Source: Setaria digitata
Taxonomy: Eukaryota; Nematoda; Chromadorea; Rhabditida; Setariidae
Length of the DNA stretch: 64,000 nucleotides
NCBI GenBank assembly: GCA_003640385.1
Contig: RCAB01000357.1
Location: 1 to 64,000, forward strand
Direction: 5' to 3'
How positions within the stretch are numbered: the stretch's first letter is position 1; every line of letters starts with the position of its first letter. Position numbers and translations under genes: made by a program. The notes beneath the pieces were generated by a model, which did not search any database, was not told the DNA's origin, and worked only from the letters and a program-made list of their open reading frames with translations. This document shows, piece after piece, positions 39,801 to 53,900 of the stretch.

Positions 39801-42800
39801 TAATTCATTGCTTAGGCTTGCATTCAATCTGACTGAGTGTAATTTAGAAATAGCAAAAATAGTCGTATTAAATTCTTTGAAGAAATCATAGAAATTTTTA
39901 TTTTTCCAGACAAAATTAAACCAGTAATTCTGCATAAAAGACCAAAAAAAAAAGGTTTAATTGTCACATTCGTTCTTTTTTGAATTTCTTGTGAAAAATG
40001 TTTCCTTTAGTAATGTAATTGTTCCAAATGAAATATTTCAAATTCAGTGAAATTGAGGGAAATTGAAAGGAAAAGAAGAAAAATGTTAATTAATTTAAGA
40101 AATTAGGAAATTTTTTTGATCAAGCAAACTTTGATTATATCTTTTCCATATCAATGAGGGATGATTCATGCGCCATTGATATTTGATATAAAAGTGCTAA
40201 ATGAGTGGTGGATAACGTGACCTCTAATGTCCACTACATTTCCCTCTTGAGGTCATCCCTTTCTTTCATTTGACCTTTTTAAGAATAACCACATTCTCCT
40301 TAAATTTCTCTCTTTTTTTTGGGAATTTTAATACTTATAATTCTTACAGAAGTAGAAATAATCATGTTCTGATTATTTATTATCATATTTAAATGTATAT
40401 CACTTCAACCAGTACTTCTATCCTTAAATTTTAATTTATATAAGAAAGCTAATAATCTGTTAGATTTCTCAAAAAAAGATTTTTTTTTTTATAAGATGCG
40501 AAAGTAATTAATTAGTTTCTGCTAATATTTAAGGAAAAAAAAACACTGTTTTCGTGATCATCTAGTTATTGATTAAAATGACTTATCAGACAACGCATAA
40601 GCACTTTTAAGAAATTCATAGGAGATTATATGATATCCAAACTTTGCTTATCACGTGAAACAGGTGAGGTTGTTATCCTAATTGATCTCAAATAGTTTTA
40701 TTTTATTTCATTGAATATTTTTGATAAATTTTTCCGAAAATTGTCATTTTCGTGGGCTTTTGACACTTCACTTTTAATTTTTGTTTTTTTTTTCTCAAGA
40801 AATCGTCAACTAAAAATGCATCAAAATGTAGCACTTATCTATATGATTTTCTTTTTTTCGCTCGAATTTGATTGGATTTTAAGTTGTCAAAGTGATGTAA
40901 CTGCTTTTTAAAGAGCTGAAAAGATAAACAGTCTGAATGTTCTATTTTAAGTTCCAATCAGCATTTGCCAAGCATATGATCCATCTGGAGGAACATCGAG
41001 AAGTGGGTGATGGACCGGCGAAAGCTGAACAATTGGCCGAAGCACATGCCGAATACTGCCAACAAGCTATGGTACTATATTATTAATTGATAGATTTGTT
41101 ATTTATGATAATGCTTTATTATCATTTATAAGCACTGATAATGTTTTTTACAGTTTATAGAAAAAAGTGATATCATTAATTGATTATATTTGTTATCTAT
41201 AATAATGCTTTATTATCATCTATAATTAATGATGCTTTTTATAGTTTATAGGAAAAAAAGCAATTAATAATCTATAACATAACTAGCTTATTTATTCCTT
41301 AGTTCCCAACATTTTCATTAAATTGGACCTAATTTATTTCAACATTATTCTTCCGCATATTTTGTTACTCATTTGGATTTATTATCTATTACTCAATACT
41401 ATTATTATTTTTATTGATATATTACTACAATCATTATTATTATTGTTGTTATCTTTATTGTTCATTATTAATTATTCTTTATCATCGTTATTATTATTAC
41501 TATTACTAGCATACTTTATCACTTATGATATCAGTGTACGAGAATGTTCTTGATAATTATACTGTTATATTGGCTTTGTTCATCCCAAAATTATATATTG
41601 ATGAAGGAATAATATTTATAACAAGCATACTTCTATTTTTAATTACTATTCATAGCTATCCGAGTTTTTTTTCGTCTTCTGTTTTTTGAAGGATTAAAAT
41701 TTTATTTGATTAAATAAATTTGCAGAAAGGAATTTTGAAAATAACAATATAGCTCTTGATAAATTTGTAAAATTCGCATGCATTGATTAATTAATAACCG
41801 ATCTTTTAATTCGGAAAAATTTCAGGAAGACGTAAGTGGCGCACGTTTGTTACGTGATACAGGACAAGAATTAATTTCATCACAAGACGTTGAGCTAACG
41901 GCAAGTTTGCTGCCGAAATGTGACGAGTTAGACCGAATGGCTGACGCACTAAGTGGTGCACTGGAAAGACGTAGTGAGGTGTTACGGCTAAGTAAAGATA
42001 TGCATCAGCAAATACACGCGGTACTCTTCTAGACTATTCTAATTTAAATTCTAGAAATTTAAAATTAGTTTGATCTATTTAAGTCTCGGAAAAAAAAAAG
42101 AAACTTATCTTTTGATATGTTTCCGTAATTTTCTCTAACTTTTAATGCAAATTAAAGCATTGTTTACGATGAACTAAGAGAGTATTGTTATCCTAATATT
42201 CCAGAAATCATGCGATTTTTCGTAATCTCCGTAGCTATTGTGGTAGTACTTGCATGGGAGTAATTCTTGATATCATCACGGGAATAGTTCCCGATGAATT
42301 GCATCGTGCTATCGGAACTGATTTCCCGAAAGTAAATGATAGTTCGAAAAAATAGGCCAAAAGAAAGGTGCAATGGAAATTCCATTAGCAGACGAAAAAA
42401 AACATGTGAAATTTATTTGTGGATGGACTTAAATTGGAGAAATGGATTAGAAACAAAATAAGAGAGCCATTTAACTTAGCCAATTTTTTTTTCCCTTTTT
42501 CTTCAAGAAATCATTGTGGCAATTATCTTTTATGCAAACTAAACTAACTGCTTCTTTTTTTTATCCACTTCAAGAAGTAATATTTGCAATTGATTTCACA
42601 TTACTTCTAAATTACAACATTATTATTTCTTTTATCTATGTACGTAACGTGTACACGTGTTTGTATACGTGAAATATCAGAATTTTTGACAACAAATAAG
42701 TGATAAGTGCTTTTAGTACGAATTTTTAAATAGTTCGATTTTGGGATAGGATATGTACATATATTGAATAAGCCATCTGCTATAAGTGTACATCTGTTGA

Positions 42801-45800
42801 CAAGAATTTTGAAGAGGCTTAAAAATCTTTTCATTTTACTCTACCTTCTGAAGTATACAATATATTTACGCTTAAGCTTTCAAGAGGCTTTTTCCCAGTG
42901 TTCTACGATAGATTTGAAAGATTTCAATGAATAAGTAATTTTCGAAAAATTTCGTGAATTTGTGTATTACTACTAAAATTATCGAGAATCATTTTATCTC
43001 TCAGCTGGATTGATTAGTAGGTAAAAGTAACTAATTTGACAGAATTGTATTTATTGCCAATTACAATTCTTTTTTTCTCCTTCTTTTCTGAGAATTTAAA
43101 ATAAAATTTGAAAATCTGCAAAAAAATAATAATTTTCGAGTTTTCATGATTTTTTTTTTCCTCTAAAATTGAGATTTTTAAATCATTAAGATCATTTAAT
43201 TTCTTTGAAATCTAAAATTTTCTTTCACTATTTATCTGTATAGCCAAAAATATAATTAAATTTATTAATTGTTGCTTCTGTTTGCTACTGCAATAATTTA
43301 TAGTTGAAATTATGCCAGGTGTAAATTTGAAGAATTATAGGCCAATAATTGGTGTCACCGCGGTGTTGAACTACTGACGACAATACCATATGATTGTACA
43401 CCAAGCAGTGCTGCAAATGCATTAACAACCGTCGACAAATACATCGAAGAAGGCAAATCGTTGAAGGTTAATAATTCATTCGAGATAGAAAAGTGATAAG
43501 AATGATAAATGATAAAGACGATGAATATCACTGCGAATACACTAGTTACATCCAAGTATCAGTGTCATTTACTTTTTATTTATAGTTAGTTAATCATGCA
43601 AAAGTTCACAGTTTTAAATGGCCAACTATTGCTAAAGGTGTGGAATTTACTGTATTATCGTAACAATGCTGAAGTGGTGGAATTTACTGTATTATCATAA
43701 TGAAAATACTGCATTATCAAAAACTACCTAAACTGTACCGTAATGAAACTATTACCCTGCTATCACAATGAAACTGCTTATTATATGATTAAAAAAATAC
43801 CTACTGTGCCGCTGTACTACTATAATAAAAGAACTTACTATATGATTGGAAACTAGTATATTATCACGGAACTACTTCCTGTGATACTGTAAAACTACCT
43901 ACTGCGCTTTTATGATGAAACTACCTACTACAGTAGCGTGAAGCCATTTACTTTATATAGCAAAGAAACTGTAGTGAGGTGAAAGTAATTATTGTATTGT
44001 TGTAGCAGAGTTTATTATATTATTGTTGTAATTTATGCATTTTCCAGCTGGACACTTTTAACAATGAGCCGGATTTAAACAAACTAATAATGCTTACTAC
44101 AACCGAAACGTCTACATTACTTGCTCAGGTAGTTAATTAAATTTCTTTTAATTAATGTAGATAAAAAAAAAAAATAAGAATTGAACCACAAAAAATGCCA
44201 GCAAATTGAATGGAAAAATTCGTAAGATATAAATATTAATGTAAGGTACAAATATTAATATTTTTTCTAATAATTACTTTAATTTTCATATTTCTAGGTA
44301 AATTCTCGAAATTCGTGGAAAAAATTTTTCTCTTAACTAATGAGATTTTCATTGAAAATTTATAAGTATTTGAATAACTTTTTGAAGAAAAAGAAAATAA
44401 AACTTTTTAATAAAATTTGGGAAATGAACAGTTTGGCATCTTTGGTATTCCAGTATCAGCAATTAATATTGATATGAAGCGAAGCGGAAATGATTTAGCT
44501 AATGAATAAAAAATTATGTCAGATATGTTGCATAGATATTGGAATTTTTTTTTTTGCTTTCAAAAAATTCACCATAATTGCCATAATTTTATAATTACAC
44601 TGCTCATAAATTCAATATATTAAATGATTTAAAAAGAAAAGAAAGAAAGAGAACAATTGTAAAATTATTCGAAAAAAGAAAGTTTAAATATACTACTGAA
44701 AGCTTAAAAGTTAGTAGCATAAAACAGACAAAAAAAAAAAAAAAAAAAAAAAAAAAACGAGAAATGAAGCAAAGATATATCCAGAAAAAATAGGATAAAA
44801 CTAAAAAAAAAATGCTAAAAAGGAATGAAACGAAACAATCATTTTAAAGATTTCGTGTTGAAAAAAAAAAAAAAAAAAAAAAAAGAAAGAAAGAAAAAAA
44901 GAGGAAAAGATTGCCGATTTCATTCTTAAAGTAAAGTGGATGGAATGAGTTTGCTTTCTTTGCATAACTTTTTTCTTGTATTGATTTCTGAAAAATTAGG
45001 ATTTTTGTTTATATTTTGTCTTTAAAAAAAAAAAAAAGAAAAGAAAAAAGGCAATAAAGTTTGTTTTGGCAGATTACGATTATTTATTATATTATTCAAT
45101 TTCATTTTTTAATTATTACATTATTTATGACTTCACTTCTCCTTTTTTTTCGTAACAATTATTACTATTAATTTTATTTCTCGCTATTTTTCTTTCGTTT
45201 CAAATTTTCTTTAATTTAATTAAAAAAAAAAAGAAAGGCAAAAATGAGAAATTCAAGTTTTTATGGAAATTATAAGTTGATACTAATTAATTAACAGACT
45301 GTATTAACTTCGTAAGATGATTTTTTTCCAGTTTTTTTTTATTCTCATTTTTTTCCGTCGTGGATTCTTTTTTTTTTTTTTTTCTAATTGTCTAGAAAAG
45401 AATGCATAACTGTTATTTATAGTATCATCATTGATTATTAATTAATTGATTAGTAAGTTACCGGATACACTTATCATTGATAGTATGCATTCTACGTTTC
45501 TTTCCTTTTTTTTTTTCCAGATCTCTGTCTCTTATTTCCACCTTTTATTTCCTTAATTTAGAAAGAATAAATGTTACACTATTAGTTGTTAATTAATTAA
45601 CAGGTTGCGGAACGTATTGATGATATGCGGCGTTTAAGTATTTCTCGACGTAGTGCACTGCAAAAGATGGCAATACGAGAAATTCGAAAACCACCAGTTC
45701 AAGTAGTTAGTCCGGAAAAATTACCACAAAACAACAGTGATAAGCGTTGCTCTATCAGTGATAAGAAGAATTTAACTCCAACATCACCAACTAAAGTATG

Positions 45801-48800
45801 CTTTTTTTCTGCTTTAATTTTTATTTATTTGTTTTTCTTTTTTCTTGAAGGAAAGATTTTCAAGAAAAAAATAAAACATTTTTTTCATAACATATAATTT
45901 GCGTCACGGCACATTACACGTTTCATCACGTGAACATTTTTTAAATGTGTCATACATAAAACGTAACACTGTTCATTGTCTTCATGTTACAACGTATTCC
46001 ATTTTTACTTACCATTGTTAAAATTTAAAGAAAAGTTCAAAAAGAAAAAAAGAAAAAGAAAACTATCCGAATAAACTGTTTTTAATAATACAATATTCCT
46101 TTGAAATAATAATTATCCTCCCCTCCTCTCTTTCTTTCCTTCTCTTCCTCTCTCTTTCCCTCTCTCTCTCTCTCCTTCTCTTGCCTCGTCTATTTTCATA
46201 ATTAACAGATTATGTTTTTTCTTTAATTAACAAACAAATTAAGCTGAACTTCTAATCATTAATTCAACAGTAACAGACGATAAATATAATTTTCTCCGTC
46301 ATCAATTTCATCTAAATATTTGCCTCAATTTTCTTTTCCTTTTCATTTTTCCTTTAATTATTCCAATAATTCCTGGCGCCAATAGTCTATTCCATATGGA
46401 CACTAATTTAATTTTTCAGTCAATTATGTGAAAAAAAAAAAAAATCTTCCCAAAATGCCAATGCCACTAATTAATAAATTTTTTTGAAAAGAAATGTCCT
46501 GTTTTTTCTTAATTATTTTTTGATGCTACTGTAATATTTGGAAGAATTCTGAAAACATTTTCAGTGATTTTTTGAAAACTTTTTATCATCACACTTTTTT
46601 CATTTTCTTTTTTGTTTTTATTTCGAAACTATACAAAATATAATTCAAATTCATTTTTAACATATATTTTTAATTTTCACAATTTAAACCTTTACCTTTT
46701 TGGTTAATAAATTTCGAAAACCATTATCTTTCAAACTAAAACAACAGTGCCAGTAAATTAATAATTATAGAAACCAGCTAAGAAAGTAATTAATGGAAAA
46801 AGCAAACACAAATAATGATAGTCGTAATCGACACTCATTAATTAATTACTAATAGAAGTATAAATAGCATTATCATAATTTTACTTCATTTATTTGTCTG
46901 TTTCGTTTCAGTGTTTTCTTTATTAAAAAATTAGCATAAATTTAATATGTTTTTTAGAAATTCAGTGTAAATTCAGTTTATTTGCTAATTTTGTTAGCCT
47001 TTAATTATTAAATCAAATATCGATTGAAGGATTATTACCTATCCTTCCTTTACCTTAACTGTTCAATAATTATTTATTAAGTGATTTTTGATTTATCAAT
47101 TCAGCAACAGTTCGCTGATAATTTTTTCCATTTTCATAAAATAATTTATCAACTTTATTTGCATAAAAAAAAAAAAAAAAATGTGGAAATGAAAATAAAA
47201 GAAATCTGAGATTAACAATACAACCATATGTTTGACAAAAGTAATTGATTTATTTCACGGACGTCATCAGTGATGTTTATATTTAAAAAAAAAAAAAATA
47301 AAATTTCACAATAGTTTAACTGAATTGTTTGCTTGTTTCTTTTTTCTTATTTTCAAAATTTGCATCGCCAAATTTTGCTTCTTTTTTTTCGATTTCAAAT
47401 ATGTCAAAAGAATGTAATGATTATTTGAAACTTTAAAAATGGGTAATTCAAAAAATAAAAACAATAACGAACATAAACCAGGTTTAAATTCAATTATAAA
47501 TTTTACTTTTACTCATTATAAATGAATCACTTAAACATTTTCAGTCAATTTTTTTAATTCCTCCTATTTCACCAAAAATTTTAATTTTCAATAATCACAC
47601 CATTCTTTTGTCTTATTTGAATTCGAAATCTGAAACTGAAAAACAAAAGAAATAATTGGCCTCCTTATTCAATCGGCAGCTGTGCCTCACCAGCCACATT
47701 GTAATTGATGTGTTGTACAGATGAGATTAAATTTGAAATGAAACTTTGCAACTGTAATAGCATAAGTACTGATATTATCAGTCTGATAATATCACGAAAG
47801 GCTTTTAATTTATTGAGGAAAGCGAAAATTGAAAGTTTTGAAAAAGTTGTAGGACGAAAATATTATCCATCATTGGAGCGTGGCGCTTATTGTTTTGTCT
47901 ACTTTAGATTGTTAATTAGAATTGATTACTATGGACAAAATTTTATTTAAATTATTGCTATAATTATTAATTATTTACTTATTTATTCTGTCTGATTATT
48001 TATTTGTTAATTTATATACTTATCTGCTTGCTTATATTTGTTCAATTATATTTACTTATTTATTTATTCATAGTAAATAAATTGCTACATATTTATTAGT
48101 CTATCACTCTTACCGTTGCTAATAATCACTATCATTATTATCACAGATAATTCTACTCTATCTTGACTCATTAATAGTAAATTCTTCTCATTCTCTTTCA
48201 TTAAACAGCATGTTTCATTGTAATAATGAAATTGGCAAGAAAAATATTTTGCTGATTTTGTATACACATTAATTAATTTGACTTTTCCAAAAAAAGGCAA
48301 AAAGAATTCTTTGATTGAGATTTATTCAAATTCATTGCAATTATGTTTAATTTGGTCATTAACAAAGAAGTGATGTTTCAGAACAAGTGTTCAGTTATCA
48401 TTTCAGCGTGTTTAAATTCAATTACCAATTGGAATTTTTTTTTTAATTACTGGAGCTTGAAAAGAGTAATTAATTTTTTGTCTAGTGAATTATAATTATA
48501 AGCTGTTGTTTTTGTTTTTTTTTTTTAATTGTTTTTGTGATTGTTTATGCTTTATAAACTACCTTGTGGAAAGGATGAAGTTTTTGCATTTTTCTAAAAA
48601 CTAAATTTAAACTTTAAATTGCTTGAAATTCAACTTTACTTTTTAAAGAAACTTTCAAATTATGCATAAATTTAATAGATAAGAAGGGGAAAAAGTATAA
48701 ATTCTGCCCGAAGATTTTTTTAAAATAATTGTTTTTTCCTTTTTTTTTTCTTTTTTTTAAAATTGAATTTTGGCTTTTAGTTAGAATTAGAAAGGAAAGA

Positions 48801-49442
48801 GAAAAGAAAAAGTAGTCTAGGCCCAATGATAAATATTGATTTGATGGATCATATCACTCATCTCGACTTTCTTTCACCTCAACAATTCAATTTTGATTGA
48901 TAACGATGCAGTAAGAGCCAAAAAAAGACCGAACAAAAGGGAGAGAGGGAGGGCGAAAGAAAGAGAGAGAGAGATTTTTGAAAGATTTAAATGTTCACAA
49001 ATCACTCTTCCCTTATCTATCCGTTTTTTTTTCTTGTATAGACGACTGAAAGCGTTAAATTTCTACGAAAGAAAAAATGGAAACTTTTTTTTTAGAGCTT
49101 TTTCTTTTTCGTTCCCAAATTTCCTCTATTAATACTTCACTTTGTTAAGATGGCATAATTAATTAAGACGAAGAAAAGTGTGCTAAGTCGAGAATTGGTT
49201 ATTAGTTGCTATTAATTAAGAGCATACCTCTTTTTTTTTGCCATTTTTCCCATTGCCCTTTCTACGCTAACGATAAAATTTAGCAAATTGCTTAATGATA
49301 TTTTTTTAATTAATTAAAGATAAGACTTAGCCTATTATTCTAAGCGGCTGAAGCTTAGGCTTAAATATTATTCTTTTTTTTTTTTTTTGCTAATTCTTGG
49401 AAATGTGCAAAATAATTCCTTCGTTTCCTTTTTCCCTTTTTT

Positions 49443-49473
<31 letters not shown>

Positions 49474-50948
49474 CGTGGAAATGCTGATTAAATGAAGGCA
49501 TTTTTTTTTTTTTTTTTTGGAATTAGAAATATCCAAAAATTTTGATATTTAAAGGAAAAAAACTTATTTTCCATTTCTTTTTTATTTGCTTTGATTAATC
49601 TCGCCATATTATATTCCCAGTCGTTCATTCTTATTACAGCTTTTTCTTTATTTCATGTATATAAATTTAATATAGATTATAATAATTACGCTCATATATA
49701 AAAAAAAGCACAAATATATATATATATNNNNTATATATATATATATATTTGTGCTTTTGAAATTTGAATTTATAATTTCTCAAGAAATATGAATTTAAGT
49801 TTGATTTGTGTTATTTGCTTACATAAATTAAAGCTTGACCTTTTTTCGGTATGAACTGCAAGATAAGCATTATCACTTGTGAATGATCAGGTGTTACATA
49901 TTTCCTCGATTATTTAGTCTAAAAAGGAAATCAAATTTATATATTTAAAAAGAAATTATAACCAAGGAAAAACAATTTCAACTTTTATGTACGATTAATT
50001 AAAATGAATCGTAATAACAATTTCTTAATGGAAATGCAATCTTTGTTGATGAAAATATTGAAAAAGTGAAAGGCATTTAAAATGAGATAGTCTTTTTTTT
50101 TTTTTTTTTTTTTTCGTTCTTCCTACTACTTTTAGTTTTCAGTTCAAATTTTGAAATTTTAATTTACCAAGTTTGAAATTTAATTTTTGAATTTACAACC
50201 AAAATTACCATTTAATGGTGGGAAGTCGTTATGGATGTAAGAAAAGATATGTATTCAAGGACAAAAAACGGATGGAAATAAAAAAAAATGAAAGAAAAAA
50301 TAAAAAAGGAAAAAAAGCGGTTCCATTTTCAAGGATATCATTACTATGTGAAGTTGAAGGACAAGCATTGTAATCGTTCATTTTACTCTGTCCTATTTTT
50401 AATTTCAAACTTTTGCTTTTTAATTGAAAATTATTTACAAACGACTAAGTTCATTTTGATCTTCTAAGAGAAGAAAAGAAGCTGTAACAACATTTTCTCT
50501 TCTGTTCAGTGAAATTTAAAGTGGAAGTATTCTATTGAAATGAAATTTCTTTCACCATAAAATTTATCTAGTATTTTATGCAAACTTTAAATTGGGAAAA
50601 AGTTTTTTTTTTTTTTAACAAATTCAAAATTAAAGAAGGAAAAGGAGAAAAGAATATGAGCCAGTAATTGGTAATTACTAATTTATGAAAACAATCCACA
50701 AATAAAAAATTCAATTATTACTTTTGCAGTTTATTTAAATCAGTACCATGGGCATATTTTGTTCCATAAAATTATCAAAAAGCACGAAATCTGAATTGTT
50801 GTATTATTTTGGGTATTTTTTTATTTGATCATTTAAAATTTTTGTCTCAAATTTCATAAAATTGCAACTTTTAATTGTATTAATAAATTTTGACCCTTAA
50901 GAAAACAAACTTTTATAGAAATATCATTTCATCAACTGAAATATTATA

Positions 50949-50982
<34 letters not shown>

Positions 50983-53900
50983 TGATCAAAATTAGATAAT
51001 TGTTGTCTTATAAATTTTCAATTATCCTTCACCGTCACTCATTTTATTATTTCCTTTTTTCACTTGTTATCTTTGCAATCTATTCAAACATTTTTCGTGC
51101 GCTTTTTGTTTTGTTTTCTATGTGAGAACAAACTTTTCACTAAATACTAATGGAATCGAATCAAAATGATAAGAAAAATAAGAAAGAAAAAAAAAAATTC
51201 TATCGAAACTTCGAGTAAAATTAATTGTCTGAATTTTTCAATCAATAAAATTTACCCTTCACCACGTTTTATTTTTTTTTGATCAATTTTCATTTTTTGA
51301 TATCTTTTATTTCCTTTTTTTTTTTTTTTTTGTCTAAAATTATCATTTTCTTTTTATTTCGATGTTAAACTATATGTTTGCGCATATTTTTTTTCTTCTA
51401 AATTAATTTGCAAATCTGAAATCATTAATTTTAAATTAAGATAGCTCCACTGTTTTCAATTTATTACTTAACAATGGTACGAATATCCAAAATAATTCAT
51501 TGATGCGCGCATGGTTTAAAATGAAATTAAGTTTTTATTCTTCCGCTTTTCTTTTTTTAATTCTTATAAAAACACAAACTGAGACTTTTCATCTTTTATT
51601 TCTGCATCGTTGCATTTGTCTGTTAGTCTTTTTAGGCTCTTCAATGATTTAATATCTTTTTTTTTTTTTTTTTTGTAAATTTAAAAATTCACAGTTCTAC
51701 CTACAGTGACTGGATTCATTTTGCTTTTTTTTTTTTTTCTTTCTTGTCTAGTTAACCAAATTTGGTAGTAAATTTTCGGATGAGGAAAATGGAAGAAAAT
51801 GAAATTATTTCGATTTATGATCTAACTGATTGGAATGAGTGTTAAAATTGTTAAGCTATCACTTATATTTATAATCAGGATTGTTATTCTAAAAAAAAAA
51901 GGGATGAAATAGCTGAAGGGATATTTTAACCATCAATAAATATTTCTAATTGGTCATGCACTAATACTAATATATTCTAAAATAGCTTAATATTTGAAAT
52001 GATATTTTAAGAAGATCAGCCAATTATTAGTTTGCAGGGAAATATTCACTAGCTTCAAAGAAAAAAAAAAAAAATTTAACTAATTTGGCTTTATCAAAAA
52101 TTATCTAAGTTATATTTTTGAGGTAATTGCTCACCCATTTCATCCGCTTTTTTTTAAATATGATTCTATTGAAAGAAAAGATTACATATTTGACTATTTT
52201 ACGTTATAAATTAAATTTACTAGCTTACTGATTAGTTTTTTTTTCATAATTTCAGTCTAGGCTTCATCATACTGCTCTCGAATTGGAAAAATGTTTGAGA
52301 AAAAAGAAGGGAAGGAATGATTAAATAATGAAGGAATAAATGAATGGAAGGATGGGATGATGGAAATGGATGAATGAAGAAATCAAAGAATTAATGAATG
52401 GAGAAATGAGTGAATGAAGGAATGAAAAGAATGAGTGGAATGAATGAATGATTGACTGGTTAATTAATTAATTAATCAATGAATATAAAATATATGACAA
52501 GAAGTGAAGTACGCGAGATCATTCATTAACATGATATCTGAATGACTGAATAGAATATATCATATTTGATTACACTTCCTCCATTCTCTCTCTCTTCCTA
52601 CCTCTCCCTCTCTCTCTATCTCCCTCCTAATTTCCTAACCTTTTTTTGAGGTCATTTGAAATCTCTTCAATTTTAGTCTACTTTCATTGTTTGCAATATA
52701 CCAACATCTTTATTAATTTATTTGCTAATTGTTTGTATTTGCTACCTTTTTATCCCAATGAGACTAGTTAAGCATTTTATTCGTTAATTAATTTATCGGT
52801 ATGATAATAATTTTTAATTACATTACATCACAAATCTTATCACTTTTAACAACAATTTTTATCAATAAATAATGATTCCAATTAAATGGTATCATTTCCT
52901 ACAATCTCATATCAGTAATTATTAGTGATAAATGATTCCTATCAAATGATATCATTTTATCGATAATATTCTTTCATACAAACTATTGATTTTTCTTTTT
53001 TTTCCCTCCCGAATGAAACATTTCCTTAACTTAGAATAATAACATTACACAATCTTCAACATTCTCGTTGCTTACACTTCTAGCCAAAACTTTTTTCTCC
53101 TCTCCATTCACATTTACACTCCAAGAAATGTTTCGGCTCTTTCTGAGGAACAATTTGACGACTACTGAGGGATTATTCGGCTAAGAGAAGTACATCCTCC
53201 TTCACTTTTTCGAGTTTTTTTTCATTTCATTCCTTATGCAAACACACACTCTCTCTCCTCTCTCTCTCTTTTTCTTTTCTCCTTTCTCTTTCTCTATCTC
53301 CACCTGGGAGAGTTGCTAATCCATCTAATGTATTTTTTCCTCTTCCCTTACAACTTTTGAGTATTTTTCATTCCAAAGAGTAGTTTGCTTTTTCCTCCTC
53401 CTCACGCTTTAATTTTTCATTTTTTTTCTTCAAACTTTTTTTTTTTTTTTTTTAAATTCCAATCCATCCTTTCCCTACCTTCCTCTCTTTCTTTCTCCCT
53501 CTCTCTTTCCATCCTTTCTTTCCCTGTAATTAGCCACTAATGGCCAATATCTTATCAGTACCAGCAACTTATCTATCCCTTTCAGCAATATTTAATTTAG
53601 CATTAATTAATCCCATCCGTAAATTTAAACAAAGAAAAAGTAATGGATATATTCGTATCTTCTCCTCTTTTTCTCACACTTTTGGCTGCTTTCCAATTTA
53701 ATTGAAAAATTAAAATTTTTGAACTGTTTGCTTTTTGCAAATTATCAGTTTGTATCAGATGCTTTGCTACAGTTGTATCGATTATACTTTCATAATTCTT
53801 TTGCTTTTAAATTATACTTGTAATTAAGTATACATATTGCTTATAATTTACATAGTAGTTTAATTAAGAAAAGGAGAAAAAAAAGCAAATATCAAATATA

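Larger units (their letters stand above)
37742..44128 (+). other. Spectrin-repeat-like helical region of the RhoGEF
   Basis: Seven exons (37742-37891 to 44048-44128) encode about 300 residues of charged helix, including [46 protein letters not shown] and [17 protein letters not shown]. The same order occurs between the SEC14 and DH domains of MCF2L. It probably acts as a scaffold or inhibitory linker. Confidence 0.85.
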
